NCBI GenBank assembly: GCA_949825065.1
Contig: OX463859.1
Location: forward strand, 10,999,606-11,063,605
Direction: 5' to 3'
DNA: 64,000 bases
From: Odontocerum albicorne
Lineage: Eukaryota > Arthropoda > Insecta > Trichoptera > Odontoceridae
This document shows positions 12,300-25,799 of the stretch, in pieces; the first letter of the stretch is position 1; each line of letters begins with the position of its first letter. The notes under the pieces were generated by a model. That model ran no database searches and was not told the origin of the DNA. It saw nothing but the letters and a program-made list of their open reading frames with translations. The translations under genes and the position numbers were made by a program.

Positions 12300-12484
12300 A
12301 TACATTACACTACACCTGAAGCTGAATATGTTTCTATCACATATCGGAAGATCCAAATATGTTCATTTGTGGTTCGTCTTCCTTGGTTAGTTTTCTGCGG
12401 TATTCTTGCCAAATACCTATTTTATTCTTAACATATGCAGATGTTTGGAATTCCTATCTAATGCCGGCAGTTGCCACCTTCCTA
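12300..12484 (+). mobile_element. Repeat B fragment
   Basis: It starts CACTACACCTGAAGCTGAAT, followed by CTATCACATATCGGAAGATC, GTTCGTCTTCCTTGG, AACATATGCAGATG and CACCTTCCTATCCTTAC. It then joins LINE family A sequence directly. Confidence 0.75.
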
Positions 12485-12920
12485 TCCTTACTCTTGAAAA
12501 AGAAAATATGGATGTGGAAAAATACTGAAAAGAGTCGAATAAATGTGTTTATTGAGAATATAAATGGGATGACAATGTATGGCAGAACACGGAATGCAGT
12601 AATTATAGATGAACATGCAGTTAAGTTTGATATATTAAATCAGATGAAGAAGAGTTCTGAGATGGTTTGGGCATGTAGAACGAATGAATAAAGACTAAAA
12701 AAACAAATATTTATTTAAATGTGTCTGAGAGGTGTGGTAGAGTAAAAAAAAGAAAAGTATGGTTAGATCAAGTGAATTATACTTTGAAAGAAGTAAATGT
12801 CAGAAAATGTATGTGTTGTATGAGAAGGTGTATGGGTGTAGAAGAGGCGAAAATCTTTGTCGCGATAGGAAAATCAAGCGCTCTGTCCTCTGCCTATCCC
12901 AGCAGAGAAACAGCGTGATG
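12485..12920 (+). mobile_element. LINE family A tail
   Basis: The tail is spread over three frames. Pieces include MTMYGRTRNAVIIDEHAVKF, then a decayed LRWFGHVERMN region, VWLDQVNYTLKE, CMRRCMGVEEAK, and CRDRKIK followed by SSAYPSRE. It extends further 5' than most copies here and is broken by frameshifts and stops. Confidence 0.85.
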
Positions 12921-14103
12921 GTTTGTATTGTAATTACCCAATATCATGTGTGTGATAAAATCAAACCAGGAAAAGGAGTATTTTATATTTATAGTGAATA
13001 TAAAAATAAATATAAGCTCAATTTATTTTGTTTATGCAATTTATTGTGTTGAACTGATATTTTGTATTTATTATTGTTGAAAAACTTTTTCACTTTCGCG
13101 TTCAATTCATTTGTACAAAATTTTCTTAAATCAATTCATGAAAGCTGTTATAAGACTTTTAAAATGTTTGAAAACGTGATTTGAACACAACATTTAGGTA
13201 ATTTCTTTAATTTAAGGTTAACGAATGACAAACCTAAGGAACTTAGGAGGATTTTTACCAAGAAATATACTGATTTCTTTAGGTTGAAATATTTCCTTAA
13301 TGACCCATTGTATTTTTTTATAAATCATTTCAAACTCTACTAAGAAACGGCACATTCGAAATAAACCAGAATATTTTTTCGCTAAATATCATATAAATGT
13401 CCTCTGGTAAAATATAAATTATTTACTGCAATTAACAATCATTAAAGTCGAAATCCTTCTGAGAAAGGGAAAAATTCCACAACTAATTGGTTTATTTCCT
13501 TAAACTTATAGTTTTTACATTTTTTCAACAAAAATCTTCGTTTTTTTTATAATTTACTAAATACAAAGTCTGATACAGAGGTAAAAAAACCTGAATATAA
13601 TTAATTTTTCATCAAAAGTTTCGGCGTTTACTTTATGCAACTCCATATTCGAATGATCAATAATAAATTATTTTGTAATTCCACTGATTACATTTATCAC
13701 CGCAATATGTGTTTCTTCCACCTATCTCGAGGCATACCCGCCAAAAAAAACCTCTAGAATCATATGTATAAGTTTCAGAAGACGTGGAAAAACATAGCAC
13801 GATCAAATTAATAAGTTAATATGTATGGCGGGGTTTATGGACGTGATATAAGTGAAATAGTGGTGTGTATGCCAGGATAGAATGAAGTTGTGTGCCTACC
13901 CTACCCTACCTCTTTGTTTACCCCAATATATATCAATATAACTTTTTCTCAAGACATTTTGTGACTTCTGGCATAAATTGAACGAATAAAACAATACACG
14001 ACAGTTAATAATAAAACAATACACGATTAATTATGACTAATTATCTTTTACGTCAACAAATTTAATACGCTATATTATTTGAAAATATTCCTAACAATTT
14101 TCT
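12921..14103. other. Unassigned AT-rich DNA
   Basis: No supported gene. Weak LINE family A resemblance (a CGATAGGAATG-like word and a YPTL-like end) may lie at about 13800-13910. A short duplication AAAACAATACACGA is seen at about 13988 and 14013. Confidence 0.35.
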
Positions 14104-14111
14104 GTCTAAAT

Positions 14112-14718
14112 CAGGGTTTCCCAAACTTATTTTTCCGTCCACCCTTTAACAGAAAAAATACTCAGCGCCCTCATCGAAGGTATCAAATATGAATTAAAAT
14201 GTTTAAATACTTTTTACACTTGTACTATTGTTAACTGCTTGTCATACAATTCAGAAACATATAAATTAGATATCAGACATTTCGCCAATTTATAGTATCG
14301 AATTGTAAACAATTCATTACACACATATAGTATTCCTACCGATGCATGTTGGACTTCTTGACAATACGCGACACTATCACCTGCTTGATTAATACTTGTG
14401 TTAAGACCTCTAGGCGGATTTGACCACTCGTACCGGATTCGACCTGTAGGCGGATTTGATCGGTTATAACTTACATTTTGTGTGTTTATTTGGAAAATTA
14501 AGTAACCACTACGACTTAAACTCGATGTTACACAGCAGATGAAACATGTACGAACGGTTTTTCAAAATTTTCTTATATTTTCTTCTTTTTTTATGCTTCA
14601 GCCACTCCCTTATTTTTATTCAACGTCCTCCAATTGAACCCGAGGCAACTACCGCCCCCCTGGATCGTTCCAGTGCCCCCCTGAGAGAGAGAGGTATCGC
14701 CAATTTTGGGAAGCACTG
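14112..14718. mobile_element. Non-autonomous hAT-type element, 607 bp
   Basis: The left end CAGGGTTTCCCAAACTTA and the right end, read inverted as CAGTGCTTCCCAAAATTGG, are imperfect terminal inverted repeats of the usual hAT form. They are flanked by GTCTAAAT (14104-14111) and ATCTAAAT (14719-14726), an 8-bp target-site duplication with one mismatch. Eight base pairs is the hAT hallmark. No transposase frame is left inside. Confidence 0.85.
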
Positions 14719-14726
14719 ATCTAAAT

Positions 14727-15474
14727 GCTTATTTATTGTTTCGTGAATCGTGTTTGTTGGTCTCATTCAGCAGAAAAAAGCTAAATCATATTAGGTGATT
14801 AGCTGCCAGATGGAATGTCGGCATTTTGCGGTATCGTTTTGTAGTAATTTTATTCATATTTAAGAATAGTAAGGAATGTCATTTTAATTTTTTTACTATG
14901 TTAAAAATTCTCATCATCGTTTTGCATTTCATATAATTTATTGATGTGTGACGACCTCCGCGATAGTTAACTTTTAATAATAATCCACATTAATAATTCT
15001 CGTCGTTTGTACGTCGGTCACGGCCAAGCATTGAAAGCTGTCATATCGGCAAAATAAAGATGATATGAAATATGTTTGGACTATGTTTTGCATTTTCGAT
15101 TGAATAATTCTAGAATTTCTGAATATTATGGACGGTGCGGTAATTAATTATAATAATAATGCAGTGGACTCTATATTTAATACATATTTCAGAACACATT
15201 TTTCATAACAATTTATGGCATGGAAATATAATATTATCCTTATTGCGAATCCTCGTATTTTCTGATAATACGGGGAAACTTTGCTTCTTTCTTCGGAATT
15301 ACAAGACCCAAGACCCAGGCAAGTACGCGACACCATCTGTGTTTTATCCAATAATTAAAAAAAAAACGCTCAATTCGAAAGACCCTTTATTATTGACATT
15401 AAAGCGGATACCTCACGAACGAAGGCAATCCTTAGAAATTAAGGTTTTGCGATATATATATATAGTAAAACACT
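14727..15474. other. Unassigned
   Basis: An open frame at 15159-15584 (+) overlaps the antisense of a LINE tail and is judged spurious. No other feature is seen. Confidence 0.4.
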
Positions 15475-15740
15475 TAAACTTCTCTCTTTACCTTCTTTTC
15501 AAATCTAGTATATTTGATCCATCCATGTTTACCCATGTCTACCTCTTCCATGCACATGTTACACTGACTTGTATACTCGCTTAGTCATTATTTTGTTGTT
15601 CATTCTCTCCACATGCCTAAACCATCTTAAAGCTCCTTTCTACATCTTACTCAAAACACTCATTTTACCCATTCATTCCCGATGTCTTTGTTCCTCCTTC
15701 TTTTATATATTGACACTCCACACGTTTTCTTAATTCCATC
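15475..15740 (-). mobile_element. LINE family A tail
   Basis: On the minus strand: CGVSIYKRRRNKDIGNEW, LSKM, GALRWFRHVERMNNKIMTKR, VHGRGRHG and WMDQI. This is an earlier part of the family A tail than at 9232. The 3' signature (CRDR, WRS) is missing. Several stops. Confidence 0.75.
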
Positions 15741-17354
15741 TCCATAGGATTAATCTCAATTCTTCCTAATCCAAGTTATACCAACACACTATTATACGAG
15801 TATAATATACTGTCGTATATTACATTAAATACTTCCATTATCATTGATCTCTGTCGCTATACTTCTTTCAATGTCTCTTTCAAATCGCTCATCACACGTT
15901 AACTGATAACAGAACTCCAATTGACTAATCAGATAACAGAACTCATCAACCTGCTCCAGTTTCTCCAAGATAACCCATACATCGTACACTTAGACGACAA
16001 CTTTTTCTATGTACCTATAACGCAATTATTAAATGAATATTTTTACTTGTTTCCAAAAACCTTTTTTTCAATACTTAATTATTTTCTAATTCAGTATTCG
16101 AAATAATAAAAATTGTAGATTTTTTTCTACAATAGTAATATTAACTTACAAAGATAAGTTCCGTCTTCTTTAATTTTATTTATGATTCCTTGGGTTGGAC
16201 GTACAAAAATGCATGTATTTTCGCATTAATACCGGAAAATATATGAAAACCATAATTCATTAATTAATTACCCGCTGATTTAGGTATTAAATTTTAGAAA
16301 CGATAAAAGCGTTCGCCGCGAAATTGAAATATTTCTTTATGGTCTGTGATTTCATTCAAAAAATGTCTTTGAAATTTTGCGAATATTTGACACTATGACA
16401 GAGGCGTAGAAAGAGGTTGACATCGGGGCATTTGCCAAGGGTGCTGGGTGACATGAGCTATTCCATGATATCTGTATATTAATTATAAAAAATAAAATTG
16501 AATGGTATGTTACCCGTGGTTAGTTAAATGGGGTTTTCTCGTAGTTCTTAGTTCGTTTGAACGTAAAAATATTTTTTTCATTTTATCGGTGGACATTTTA
16601 TTAGCCACCCCCTCCTGCATCACGCATGTCATAAAACAGCTTTGAGATGCAATTTTCAACTAATTACATTCCTTTTATAAATCATGCCGTTACAAAGCAG
16701 CTCAACTATTATATTATTATTTACTAATGGGCGAATTGGCTATTTAGCATTCAGCAATATGAAGTTTTACAACTTTTTAATTTCAATCATTTAACTTTTT
16801 TCGTGTTCAAAATACGATAACTCATTAGTATTTAAAAAAATATTTTATTTTACTTAGAAAAAGGGCATTAAATCAAGGATTCGACAAGAGCGCAAAAAAC
16901 CTAGCTCGCTTCTGACTATGAGTAAAAACTTTCGTTTTTTTTAGGCTTGGCTAGTTTTGACCCGTCAATTCAGGCATCATTCTCACGGAACTAGTTAGTG
17001 ATGAGTCTCGTGTTAGCATTTGCTCCATGAGGATGACGTCCGACAACTCGAAACTTTTTGAGTCTAAAAATACTAACGTGAATACAAACATTTCACATTA
17101 CGATGAAATATGGAGGATTAAGAAATATTGTTGATTTTACATTATATTTTTCCCCTTTTGAGGATTCATGGAATAACAAAAAGATCGCATTATTTAAAAA
17201 AAACATACAAGTGAGAAAAATTTAAAAAGCTCCCCTTGTGAAGTTTTTTATTCTTTTATCATATGTCCTTCGTTACACTCATTTCATCAAGTTTGAAAGA
17301 GGAATGAAAATATAAAATAAGGTTTAATAGTATAACCATTCCGTAATAGCAATT
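15741..17354. other. Unassigned AT-rich DNA
   Basis: A TACGAGTA lies at 15795 in a TA-rich site. No gene, RNA gene or recognisable repeat otherwise. Confidence 0.4.
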
Positions 17355-17425
17355 ATCCAGGAACTCGTGACCCCCGAGATGGAAAATAGACATTTTACCA
17401 ACTACGCCACAGAGGTCGTCGTTAA
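17355..17425 (-). mobile_element. SINE head fragment
   Basis: The reverse complement gives GACGACCTCTGTGGCGTAGT, TGGTAAAATGTCTA and GGGGGTCACGAGTTCC, i.e. A-box and decayed B-box regions of the tRNA-like head. Confidence 0.7.
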
Positions 17426-18824
<1,399 letters not shown>

Positions 18825-18943
18825 TATTAATCCCCTGTATTTTATTTATTTAAAATATATGCCACAATGTTAGTCCCCCCATCTTCGTAGTATATTATAA
18901 GATATTTTTATTTGTATAGGTATATGTATATCTCTGTACTTTA

Positions 18944-19498
18944 AATGAAATAAATAGAAGATCAAAACTAGCTTGGAGTTCCTTTGGACGACTAAACTAC
19001 ATCTTCAAGAGCAAGCTCCCAATCTGCCTCAAACGGAAGGTATTTAACCAATGCATCTTGCCAGTACTAACATATGGAGGCGAGACTTGGACTTTATCGG
19101 TACGAATGTTACAAAAGCTCCAAACAACACAACGCAGCATGGAAAGGTGCATGCTAGGTTATACCAGAAGAGACCGAAAACGTAATGAGTGGATACGAGC
19201 CCAAACAAAGGTTGAAGATGTTATAGAGGCTGCAAAAAGACTCAAGTGGAAGTGGGCTGGACATATCGCCCGAGCAACAGACCATCGTTGGACGTATGAA
19301 GTAATCCAGTGGTACCCAATAGGCATAAAAAAGCCTGTAAGAAGACCTAAGGCGCGCTGGGTGGACGAAATACGTAAGCATGCAGGTATTATGTGGCAGC
19401 AATGTGCAAAGGACAGGATTTTGTGGAGACAACTTGGAGAAGCCTACATCTTGCAGTGGATAGATACAGGCTGATGGTGATGGTGGTGATGGTGATGT
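18944..19498 (+). mobile_element. RTE-type LINE ORF2 C-terminal tail, intact frame
   Basis: This is the longest uninterrupted LINE coding piece in the window, about 175 codons to a TGA at 19472. In order: RRSKLAWSSFGRLNYIFKS, LPVLTYGGETWTLS, RSMERCMLGYTRRDRKRNEW, TKVEDVIEAAKRLKWKWAGH, IARATDHRWTYEV, RRPKARWVDEIRKHAG and DRILWRQLGEAYILQW. This order is typical of RTE-type tails downstream of the reverse transcriptase. After the stop comes a TGATGG-rich microsatellite, the usual RTE 3' terminus. The copy is 5' truncated (no palm domain) but young. Confidence 0.92.
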
Positions 19499-20432
19499 AT
19501 ATCTCTATCCTTTCTTTCTGTATATAGTATAAATGTAAACACGTGTTACATATAATAATTAAAGTATATCAAAATTTTACGTAAATATATTTTTATAACA
19601 TGAATATATGCATAAAAATTATCACGTTTTTCTCCTCACATCTCTATCAAATATCCTCGAATCTCTATCAAATATCCCACGTTCGTTTCATAAGTCCGAT
19701 GAAGGAGTAAGGTGTCCTCAAAATTGGACAGATATTCCGAGCGTAAACCATCAACTGTGTCACTCGTCTTTCAATATCGCATTTTGCAAAGTCATTCGAT
19801 GTGAACAAGCTTCTATGTAAGATACAACATTTCCTCGACCTCTAATGCTCTCGAAGGAAACAGAAAGCGCTCTCTTTTCTACCAAATTTATAATTCTTTT
19901 TTACATATCAATTTGCATATCTCAGGTTGGGACCAAGATTCCAAAGTGAGCTGATAGTTTTGCTTTGTTTCTTTATTCAAGACCAACTTATTTTCATAAC
20001 CAGTAATAAAACATGTAGTTAGTAATTTTCATAACCAGTAATAAAACATGTAGTTAGTAATTTAGTTGTCGTTAACAGGTTACTCAAAGTTGAGTACCTC
20101 TGTCAGTCAGAGTTAAATTCGGGTTCATAATTGTTCAGACCTTTGATCAGTCAACGACTCATGTTCTTCGGATGTCTCGGCTTTTATGAATGACAAATGA
20201 AGAGCGAAAACAAAAGAATTACTACGGATGTCTAAAATGGTGTCATACTGTAAATGTATGTTGTGATAAACCTGTAATTTGGGTACAATTCAATTCATGC
20301 ATTTGATCTTTAATCGCTCGAATGATAGGGTGAAAGTACCTATAAATGTGATTTGGGACTCTCGATCAATTGGGTATTTCTGCAATTTACAAATAATATT
20401 AAATAAAAAAAAATCAGTTTCAAAGAAGGTGT
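19499..20432. other. Unassigned, with a 35-bp tandem duplication
   Basis: At 19991-20060 a 35-bp unit (TTTTCATAACCAGTAATAAA plus 15 bp) occurs twice without change, so it is recent. An open frame at 19608-19820 has no recognisable content. Confidence 0.5.
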
Positions 20433-20905
20433 ATTTGAAAAAGAAAATGTGGACAAGGAAAAATAGTGAAATTCGTTAAATAAATACTGTAGAAACGCGT
20501 TCACTTGCTTGATAAGAATACACGGGGTGGCAATATATTATAGAACACAGAATTCAGTGATTAAGGATGAAAGTGAACTTCAGGCTGACGCATTGATGAA
20601 AAAGAACACTCTGAAATGGTTAAGGCATATGAAACGAATTAATGATGAAATACTAACAAAACAAATATACAGTGCAAATACAAATGAAAGCCGTGGCAGC
20701 GGAAGATCAAGAAAAGTTTGGTTAGATCAAGTGAATAATACTTTGAAAGAAGGAAGTGTAGAAATTCAGAGAAATCGTAGGAGGGGTATGAGAAGGAGTA
20801 TGGATGTAGAAGAGGTGAAATATGTGTGTAAATATAATATATGAAAGTATGGCATTTTATCGTATCTGCCTACCTCAACAGGGAAAAAGTGTGATGGTAT
20901 GTATG
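20433..20905 (+). mobile_element. LINE family A tail
   Basis: A long open stretch (20509-20844) holds VIKDESELQADALM, TLKWLRHMKRINDEILTKQI, GRSRKVWLDQVNNTLKEGSV, and RRRGMRRSMDVEEVKYVC. The last part (WHFIVSAYLNRE-like) is in another frame. The 3' end GTGTGATGGTATGTATGTAT provides the empty-site reference for the octamer at 46498. Confidence 0.88.
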
Positions 20906-21025
20906 TATATATATATGTGTGTGTGATGAAAAAATAAATGTTTTCTGGGTTGGATTATTTTTGTATAATTACGCCCATATTATCTTAAAATTTAATTGGG
21001 AAAAATTAACGATACAAGCATAAGG

Positions 21026-21240
21026 ACGACTTCAGTGGCCTAGTTGGTAAGTTGCCTGTCTCCCGACCCGGAGGTTGCGGGTTCAAATCTCGCTGAAACC
21101 CAGATTATTTTAATAAGGATTTTAGTCTGATTTTCGCTTAAGGACTCTTAAACATATTTATGTTGGTTGGAAGAGATTGCCACATGGCAATACGCCCGTT
21201 AGGTTGTATTGTTTGCAACGAAAGTTTTATACAAGATAAA
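21026..21240 (+). mobile_element. SINE copy, full length
   Basis: The tRNA-like head has TGGCCTAGTTGG (A box) and GGTTCAAATC (B box) and ends in CTGAAACCCAGA. A T-rich run follows. The body has CTGATTTTCGCTTAAGG, TGTTGGTTGGAAGAGATTGC, CACATGGCAATACGCCC, and the 3' end TTTGCAACGAAAGT. This is one of three best copies defining a family of about 215 bp. Confidence 0.92.
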
Positions 21241-23188
21241 AGGGTTTCGTATTTAATTTATATAAGTTGGCCAAATGAACTTTTTTTACATATTTTATTA
21301 TGAATACTTACAATAATATTCAATATTTAATGTTAATTAATATACTGTATGCAAAAAAATCGAGAAATAAAATACTTATGACAATGTCGAATAATACTTA
21401 TTAACATTTTCACATAATTATCATTTTTTAACAACAAAATATGCACAATACAATATTGGAACCAATAAAAAAACATAAAGTTAAACATATAAAAGCAATT
21501 TGCAGCAAATAACACGTAATTTACCACCCACTGAGAATCTGATAAATATCGTTAGAAACTTTCATGTCAACCGAAAAAAGTCATTTTGTATTCATAATTA
21601 TGTTAAAACGTATTCCTGAACAGGAAACGAGAAACTATAAATGACAACCTTATTAATGTCGTAAAAAAATGTCATTCTACATAATTTAACGTAATTATTT
21701 TATTGCTATTGCAAATTGGGACATATTTATTGGGTTTTACTGTAATATTTTTCCTGTACATTGGTCAATAATAATTTATCTGCGAGCCTTGATTGCATTA
21801 AAAAATTATAAATTTATGTGTTATACGAGTACACTTAACGCCGTTTCCATGCCGGTATAGGGAGATATACTTATCTATTCACTATGGAACAATATATTTG
21901 GAGATATGTCGAATTTTCTGCAAGTGAGATCCATAGCTAAGACCATCTTCCCGAGCGATTAAATCAGCTTTCTAGATTACTCAATTAAAAAATGTCTTAA
22001 GATACTCTTTACTTTTGAATTCATTCAAGTTTTTTGTCCATTGAATTGAAATTTAATTGTAACACACTAATAAATGTATTTTAATTTTATTAGGAAATGA
22101 GTATTTTCAAATGCATATTTTCGAGACATACATTTCTATAATATTTTTACTATACTGTGAATATACAAATAACATAAGTTGTTAATTACGTTATTAAATT
22201 ATACAAAATAGTTTTTTTCCCATACATTGAGTAGATTTTCTTTGCAATCCAGATTTTATAAAACTTAGTTGCCGACTCCTGCTCCAATCAATTCATCTAG
22301 AACTACCGTAACGAAATCAGAGTCATTATCACTTGGCCCAGTCGTGTCGCTTAGGGCCATTTTCCCTTCCAAAATCCTATGCAGACCGTTTCAAATCTCC
22401 CTTAGGACTTGTACAAGTGCGCATAGCGAATTGCTCACTGGTGTGTTGTTTATAAATTTGTTTTGTCGTCTAACGATAGTTCCCATTTCGATGAGAACGA
22501 CATTACAAAATAACAGACCGGGATAAAAAGAAACAATAATTTAATTTGGTTATTTTTGAGAAGCATATAAACACTTTTATTCCATTGTTATATTGAGTTG
22601 AAGAATTTTACTAATATAATATCTAGCGATTCTCCCTATTTGAATGATTTACTCGTATGCGAAACAAAATAACAATCCCGAATAAAAAGAATTGACCATT
22701 TGAATGCGTTATTTTAGTAAAGTAACCTATCGCTTCTATCCCCTTGATATAAGGACTTGTCCATTTTTTTAAAATATGATAATAAATCAGTCAATTGTGA
22801 ATAAGTGCCAGAAATTCGACACACAATAATGAACGCTATTGCTTTTATTAGCCTGGTAATAAAATTGAGTTTTGGCTATCAATGAAGCAATATAAATTTT
22901 TGTGTCAAACTTTGATTTTTTACATTTAGAAAATGGTTAAAAAATAAGAAAACTTAATTTCTACTTTTTTTCTTAAATATGCAATGCAACCAAACTAGGA
23001 TGATTTGTGTCACCCAATGAAAGTCATAGTGCAATTATATGAGTTAATATAAAAAAAATTAAAAAAATTACGATTCTAGATAAATCCCAGTTTTAACTAA
23101 TTAATCTTCAAAAATTCAACAATCGATCTGTAAATGGACCATTTCTAGTCTTAGAAGTATTTTTTCAGATACATAACATATATGGTAT
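21241..23188. other. Unassigned AT-rich DNA
   Basis: At about 22268-22520 the minus strand holds a fairly open frame with one stop (RRQNKFINNTPVSNSLCALV ... SDTTGPSDNDSDFVTVVLDE). It is less AT-rich than its surroundings and could be a decayed exon of unknown identity. Octamers TACGAGTA and TACTCGTA occur at 21824 and 22650. Confidence 0.35.
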
Positions 23189-23497
23189 TAGGTGTTAACA
23201 TAAGTTGTGTCCGTTTTTTTTTTCAATTTAAAAATGAGCACCAAAAGTAAAACAAAATGATGAAGGTTATACGCTCCAGTGAAAGAGATTTGGCTCCAAT
23301 GAAGAAGTGATTGCCGAAACTAACGCCTATTTTGAAACCAAAGATAAATCGTCCTACACGGCTGGCATAGAAAAGTTAGAAAGCGTAGGTATGAATGTAT
23401 CGCTCTTGAAGGAGACTATGTTGATGAATAAAGAAGAATTTTGGCAAACAAATGTTGTTTTAATAGTTAGTCCCTCAACTTATTGATCGATGTGTTA
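23189..23497 (+). mobile_element. mariner remnant, internally deleted
   Basis: The C-terminal end of a mariner transposase reads KRFGSNEEVIAETNAYFETK then SYTAGIEKLE. After a one-base frameshift it continues RYECIALEGDYVDE and stops. This is the usual C-terminal layout of mariner transposases. The 3' terminus GTCCCTCAACTTATTGATCG fits a mariner inverted repeat. The 5' end is probably TTAGGTGTTAACATAAGTTG. Most of the transposase, including the catalytic D,D34D core, is missing, so it is inactive. Confidence 0.8.
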
Positions 23498-23500
23498 CAA

Positions 23501-23880
23501 TCACGCTTTGTCCCTTACGGGGTAGGCAGATATAACAGATCTCCAAACTTTTTCATCCATGCAGATAACTTTCGACTAATTAAAATTCATACATCTCGCT
23601 ATGCGCAATTTTCCATTATCAATATTTTTCGCTTTACCTTCTTTCAAAATCTCGCAAACTTGATCCAGCCACGTTTTCCTCAGTCTACTTCTTCCACGCA
23701 CACTTTGAACTTCTGACTTGTTTATTCGCTTAGTCATTCTTTCAGCATTCATTCTCTCCGCATGTCCAAACCGTCTTAAAACTCAATATTTATTTTGTTA
23801 TACTTTTAATCTATCATTCTCTCTCTTCAGGTCCAAACCATCTTAAAGCTCTTAACATTTATTTTGTTATATTCATGACT
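23501..23880 (-). mobile_element. LINE family A tail, well preserved
   Basis: From 23785 down to 23501 one frame is open except for a single TAG. It reads FGHAERMNAERMTKRINKSE, RGRSRLRKTWLDQVCEILKE, LRIARCMNF, and CMDEKVWRSVISAYPVRDKA then stop. A partial tandem repeat of its 5' side (CCAAACC.TCTTAAA) lies at 23766 and 23834. It abuts the mariner remnant. Confidence 0.9.
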
Positions 23881-23965
23881 AGCTTAAGAAATTTATGTTT
23901 TTGAATACCACTAGTTTAGGCAATTCACTTTGCTGAGGGTGTTTCATATGATTAATTTCACGAAT

Positions 23966-24181
23966 GCAGGATTTAAATTGTTTTGTCACATTAAGATGTT
24001 AATTTTGTCAAAATAAAACGTTATCGGAAATACACTTTGAAAATTCGGTTAAACAATTTTACTATAAAGGTACAAAATATAATCTATATTGTTGGGAAGT
24101 GAGTTATTTTAACAAGTTACAATGCTTAATTTATGCTTTAGCGTGTTATATTTGTAAAACATTTCAGAGTTCCCTGATTAA
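23966..24181. repeat. Direct duplication, copy 1 (partner 26174-26413)
   Basis: About 215 bp are nearly identical to 26174-26413. Shared are CACATTAAGATGTTAATTTT, AACGTTATCGGAAATACA, ATTGTTGGGAAGTGAGTTAT and AACATTTCAGAGTTCCCT. The partner is fused to a SINE, this copy is not. The sequence encodes nothing recognisable. Confidence 0.9.
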
Positions 24182-24739
24182 ACGACGGCTAGAAAAAAAA
24201 ATGGTAGTCGTAGGAATAAATTGTTTTGATATTTTGACATCTGTCGTCGGTGGTGCTAAACGCTCGACTAGCAATAAAACGGAATGACAAGTTGATGACC
24301 TGAAGACAAACATATGGACCACCGAGTAATATGATGTGGTGTCGTTTAGTTCTGGGAAAAAGAAAATAAAAACAAAGCTTCGGTATTTTATGTCTGAAAT
24401 ATTATTCCACGAGATCCTGGTCGTTTGGTGAGGAATTTGTGCTGAAATATTAATTAGTTCTGGATGGATCGTTTTAGATATTTTATAATGTTTTAAACAA
24501 ATACTATAGTTTAGCGGTCAGGAAACTTTTATGAGTAATGTACAAAATCTATTATATTTGTATTAAATAATATAACCCCCAACTTGAAAAGAGAATCTTG
24601 GACTTAAAGAAAATAAATAAATAAATATAGGTTTATTGATAGCAACATAGTATGTGCATAATATATTTAAATACATTTCAAAAACACATAAATGACAGAA
24701 AATATATTTAAGACAGAAGCTATCAATCTTGGACTTGGC
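24182..24739. other. Unassigned
   Basis: No gene or repeat family recognised. Confidence 0.4.
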
Positions 24740-25170
24740 ATAATAAGGGTAAAAGTACGATTAATGCGTGCACTAAAGAAATGTTGTGGCGTGTCAATGT
24801 TTGAATGAGTGCAGAATGAAGATATAAGAAACGAATGCATGAATAAAATGGATGTTTTAAGTAAGATGAAGAAAAGAGCTTTAAGCTGGTTTGGACATGT
24901 GAAGAGAATGAATGATGAAAGAATGGCTAAGCGAGTATACAAGTCAGAAGTGCAAGATGTGCGTGGAAAAGGTACTCGTAGACCGAGGAAACGTTTCTGG
25001 ACCAAATTTTAAAAGAAGGTAAAGCTTGAAGTATGAATAATATAAAACTGTGCATGATGAGACGTATGCATGTGGAAGATGTTAAATTTGTGTGCTTGGA
25101 TAAACAACTTTGAAAACCTGTTATATCTGCCTAACCCGCAAGAGACACGGCGTGATGTAACATATTTACC
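24740..25170 (+). mobile_element. LINE family A tail
   Basis: The open part (24809-25010) reads QNEDIRNECMNKMDVLSKMK, ALSWFGHVKRMNDERMAKRV, and RGKGTRRPRKRFWTKF then stop. The 3' end follows, broken (MMRRMHVEDVKFVCLD, then a decayed SAYP region). Between GKG and RPRK sit two extra residues, TR, encoded by the 6-bp insertion at 24973-24980. Confidence 0.9.
24973..24980. repeat. TA-CTCG-TA, putative excision footprint in a LINE codon block
   Basis: Removing CTCGTA restores GGAAAAGGTAGACCGAGG, encoding the family's GKGRPR motif. The octamer is thus a 6-bp insertion at a TA, in frame by chance. Confidence 0.8.
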
Positions 25171-25200
25171 CCCCGAATTGAAAGTAAACAGAAACATCTA

Positions 25201-25415
25201 TAGTTCGGAAATTCTAGGATGAGTCCTGTGACAGCTCACAAATTTGCCCCACTACAACCTTATGTAATGTATTTACTTAAATAACTTGCTTTTTATTAGA
25301 ATTGAGGCTTATATTAAAGTTGATAAAATAATTAAAATTACTGAACATCGTTACAAGGTTGTATTGGGGCAAATTTGTGAACTGTCACAGGACTCATCCT
25401 AGAATTTCCGAACTA
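25201..25415. mobile_element. 215-bp MITE with about 70-bp terminal inverted repeats
   Basis: The ends TAGTTCGGAAATTCTAGGAT and ATCCTAGAATTTCCGAACTA are perfectly complementary. Complementarity continues with few changes (one in GTCCTGTGACAG) to about 70 bp. TA flanks both sides (25199-25200, 25416-25417), fitting Tc1/mariner-type insertion into TA. No coding capacity. Transcripts would fold into a long hairpin. Confidence 0.92.
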
Positions 25416-25417
25416 TA

Positions 25418-25671
25418 ATTGACCTTAAAATGAAGAATTGACTTATCTCAATGTGAAATATAATACTTTAATTGAAGAAAGTTCTTGATCAAGTTGAAAA
25501 ATGTATGTCTAACTTATTAATACTATTATTCGTTTTTGTGATTTAATTACCTCAAATAATTTCTATTTTAATTCATTTGGGGTAACTTACCCCTGTCCCA
25601 CGATCTTTGCTAACGGGGTGTAAAAATACTTACTCTAAAGTTAGAAGCGAATATATAAGTAAATAATTACA
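25418..25671. other. Unassigned
   Basis: No supported feature. Confidence 0.4.
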
Positions 25672-25799
25672 AACATACATACCATCTCATCGTTTTCCTA
25701 CCGGGGTATGAAAATAAGACAGAGCGCCAGACTAATTTAAATAGTATCTTGACACACATTTTTTGCCTCCTCCACATATCTGTACCTAACATATACCTT

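Noticed and set aside
15159..15584. 141-codon open frame (+)
   Set aside because: No recognisable domain, and its 3' part lies antisense to a LINE family A tail, whose reverse strand often stays open.
19154..19432. Minus-strand frame inside the RTE tail
   Set aside because: Shadow of the well-supported + strand LINE frame.
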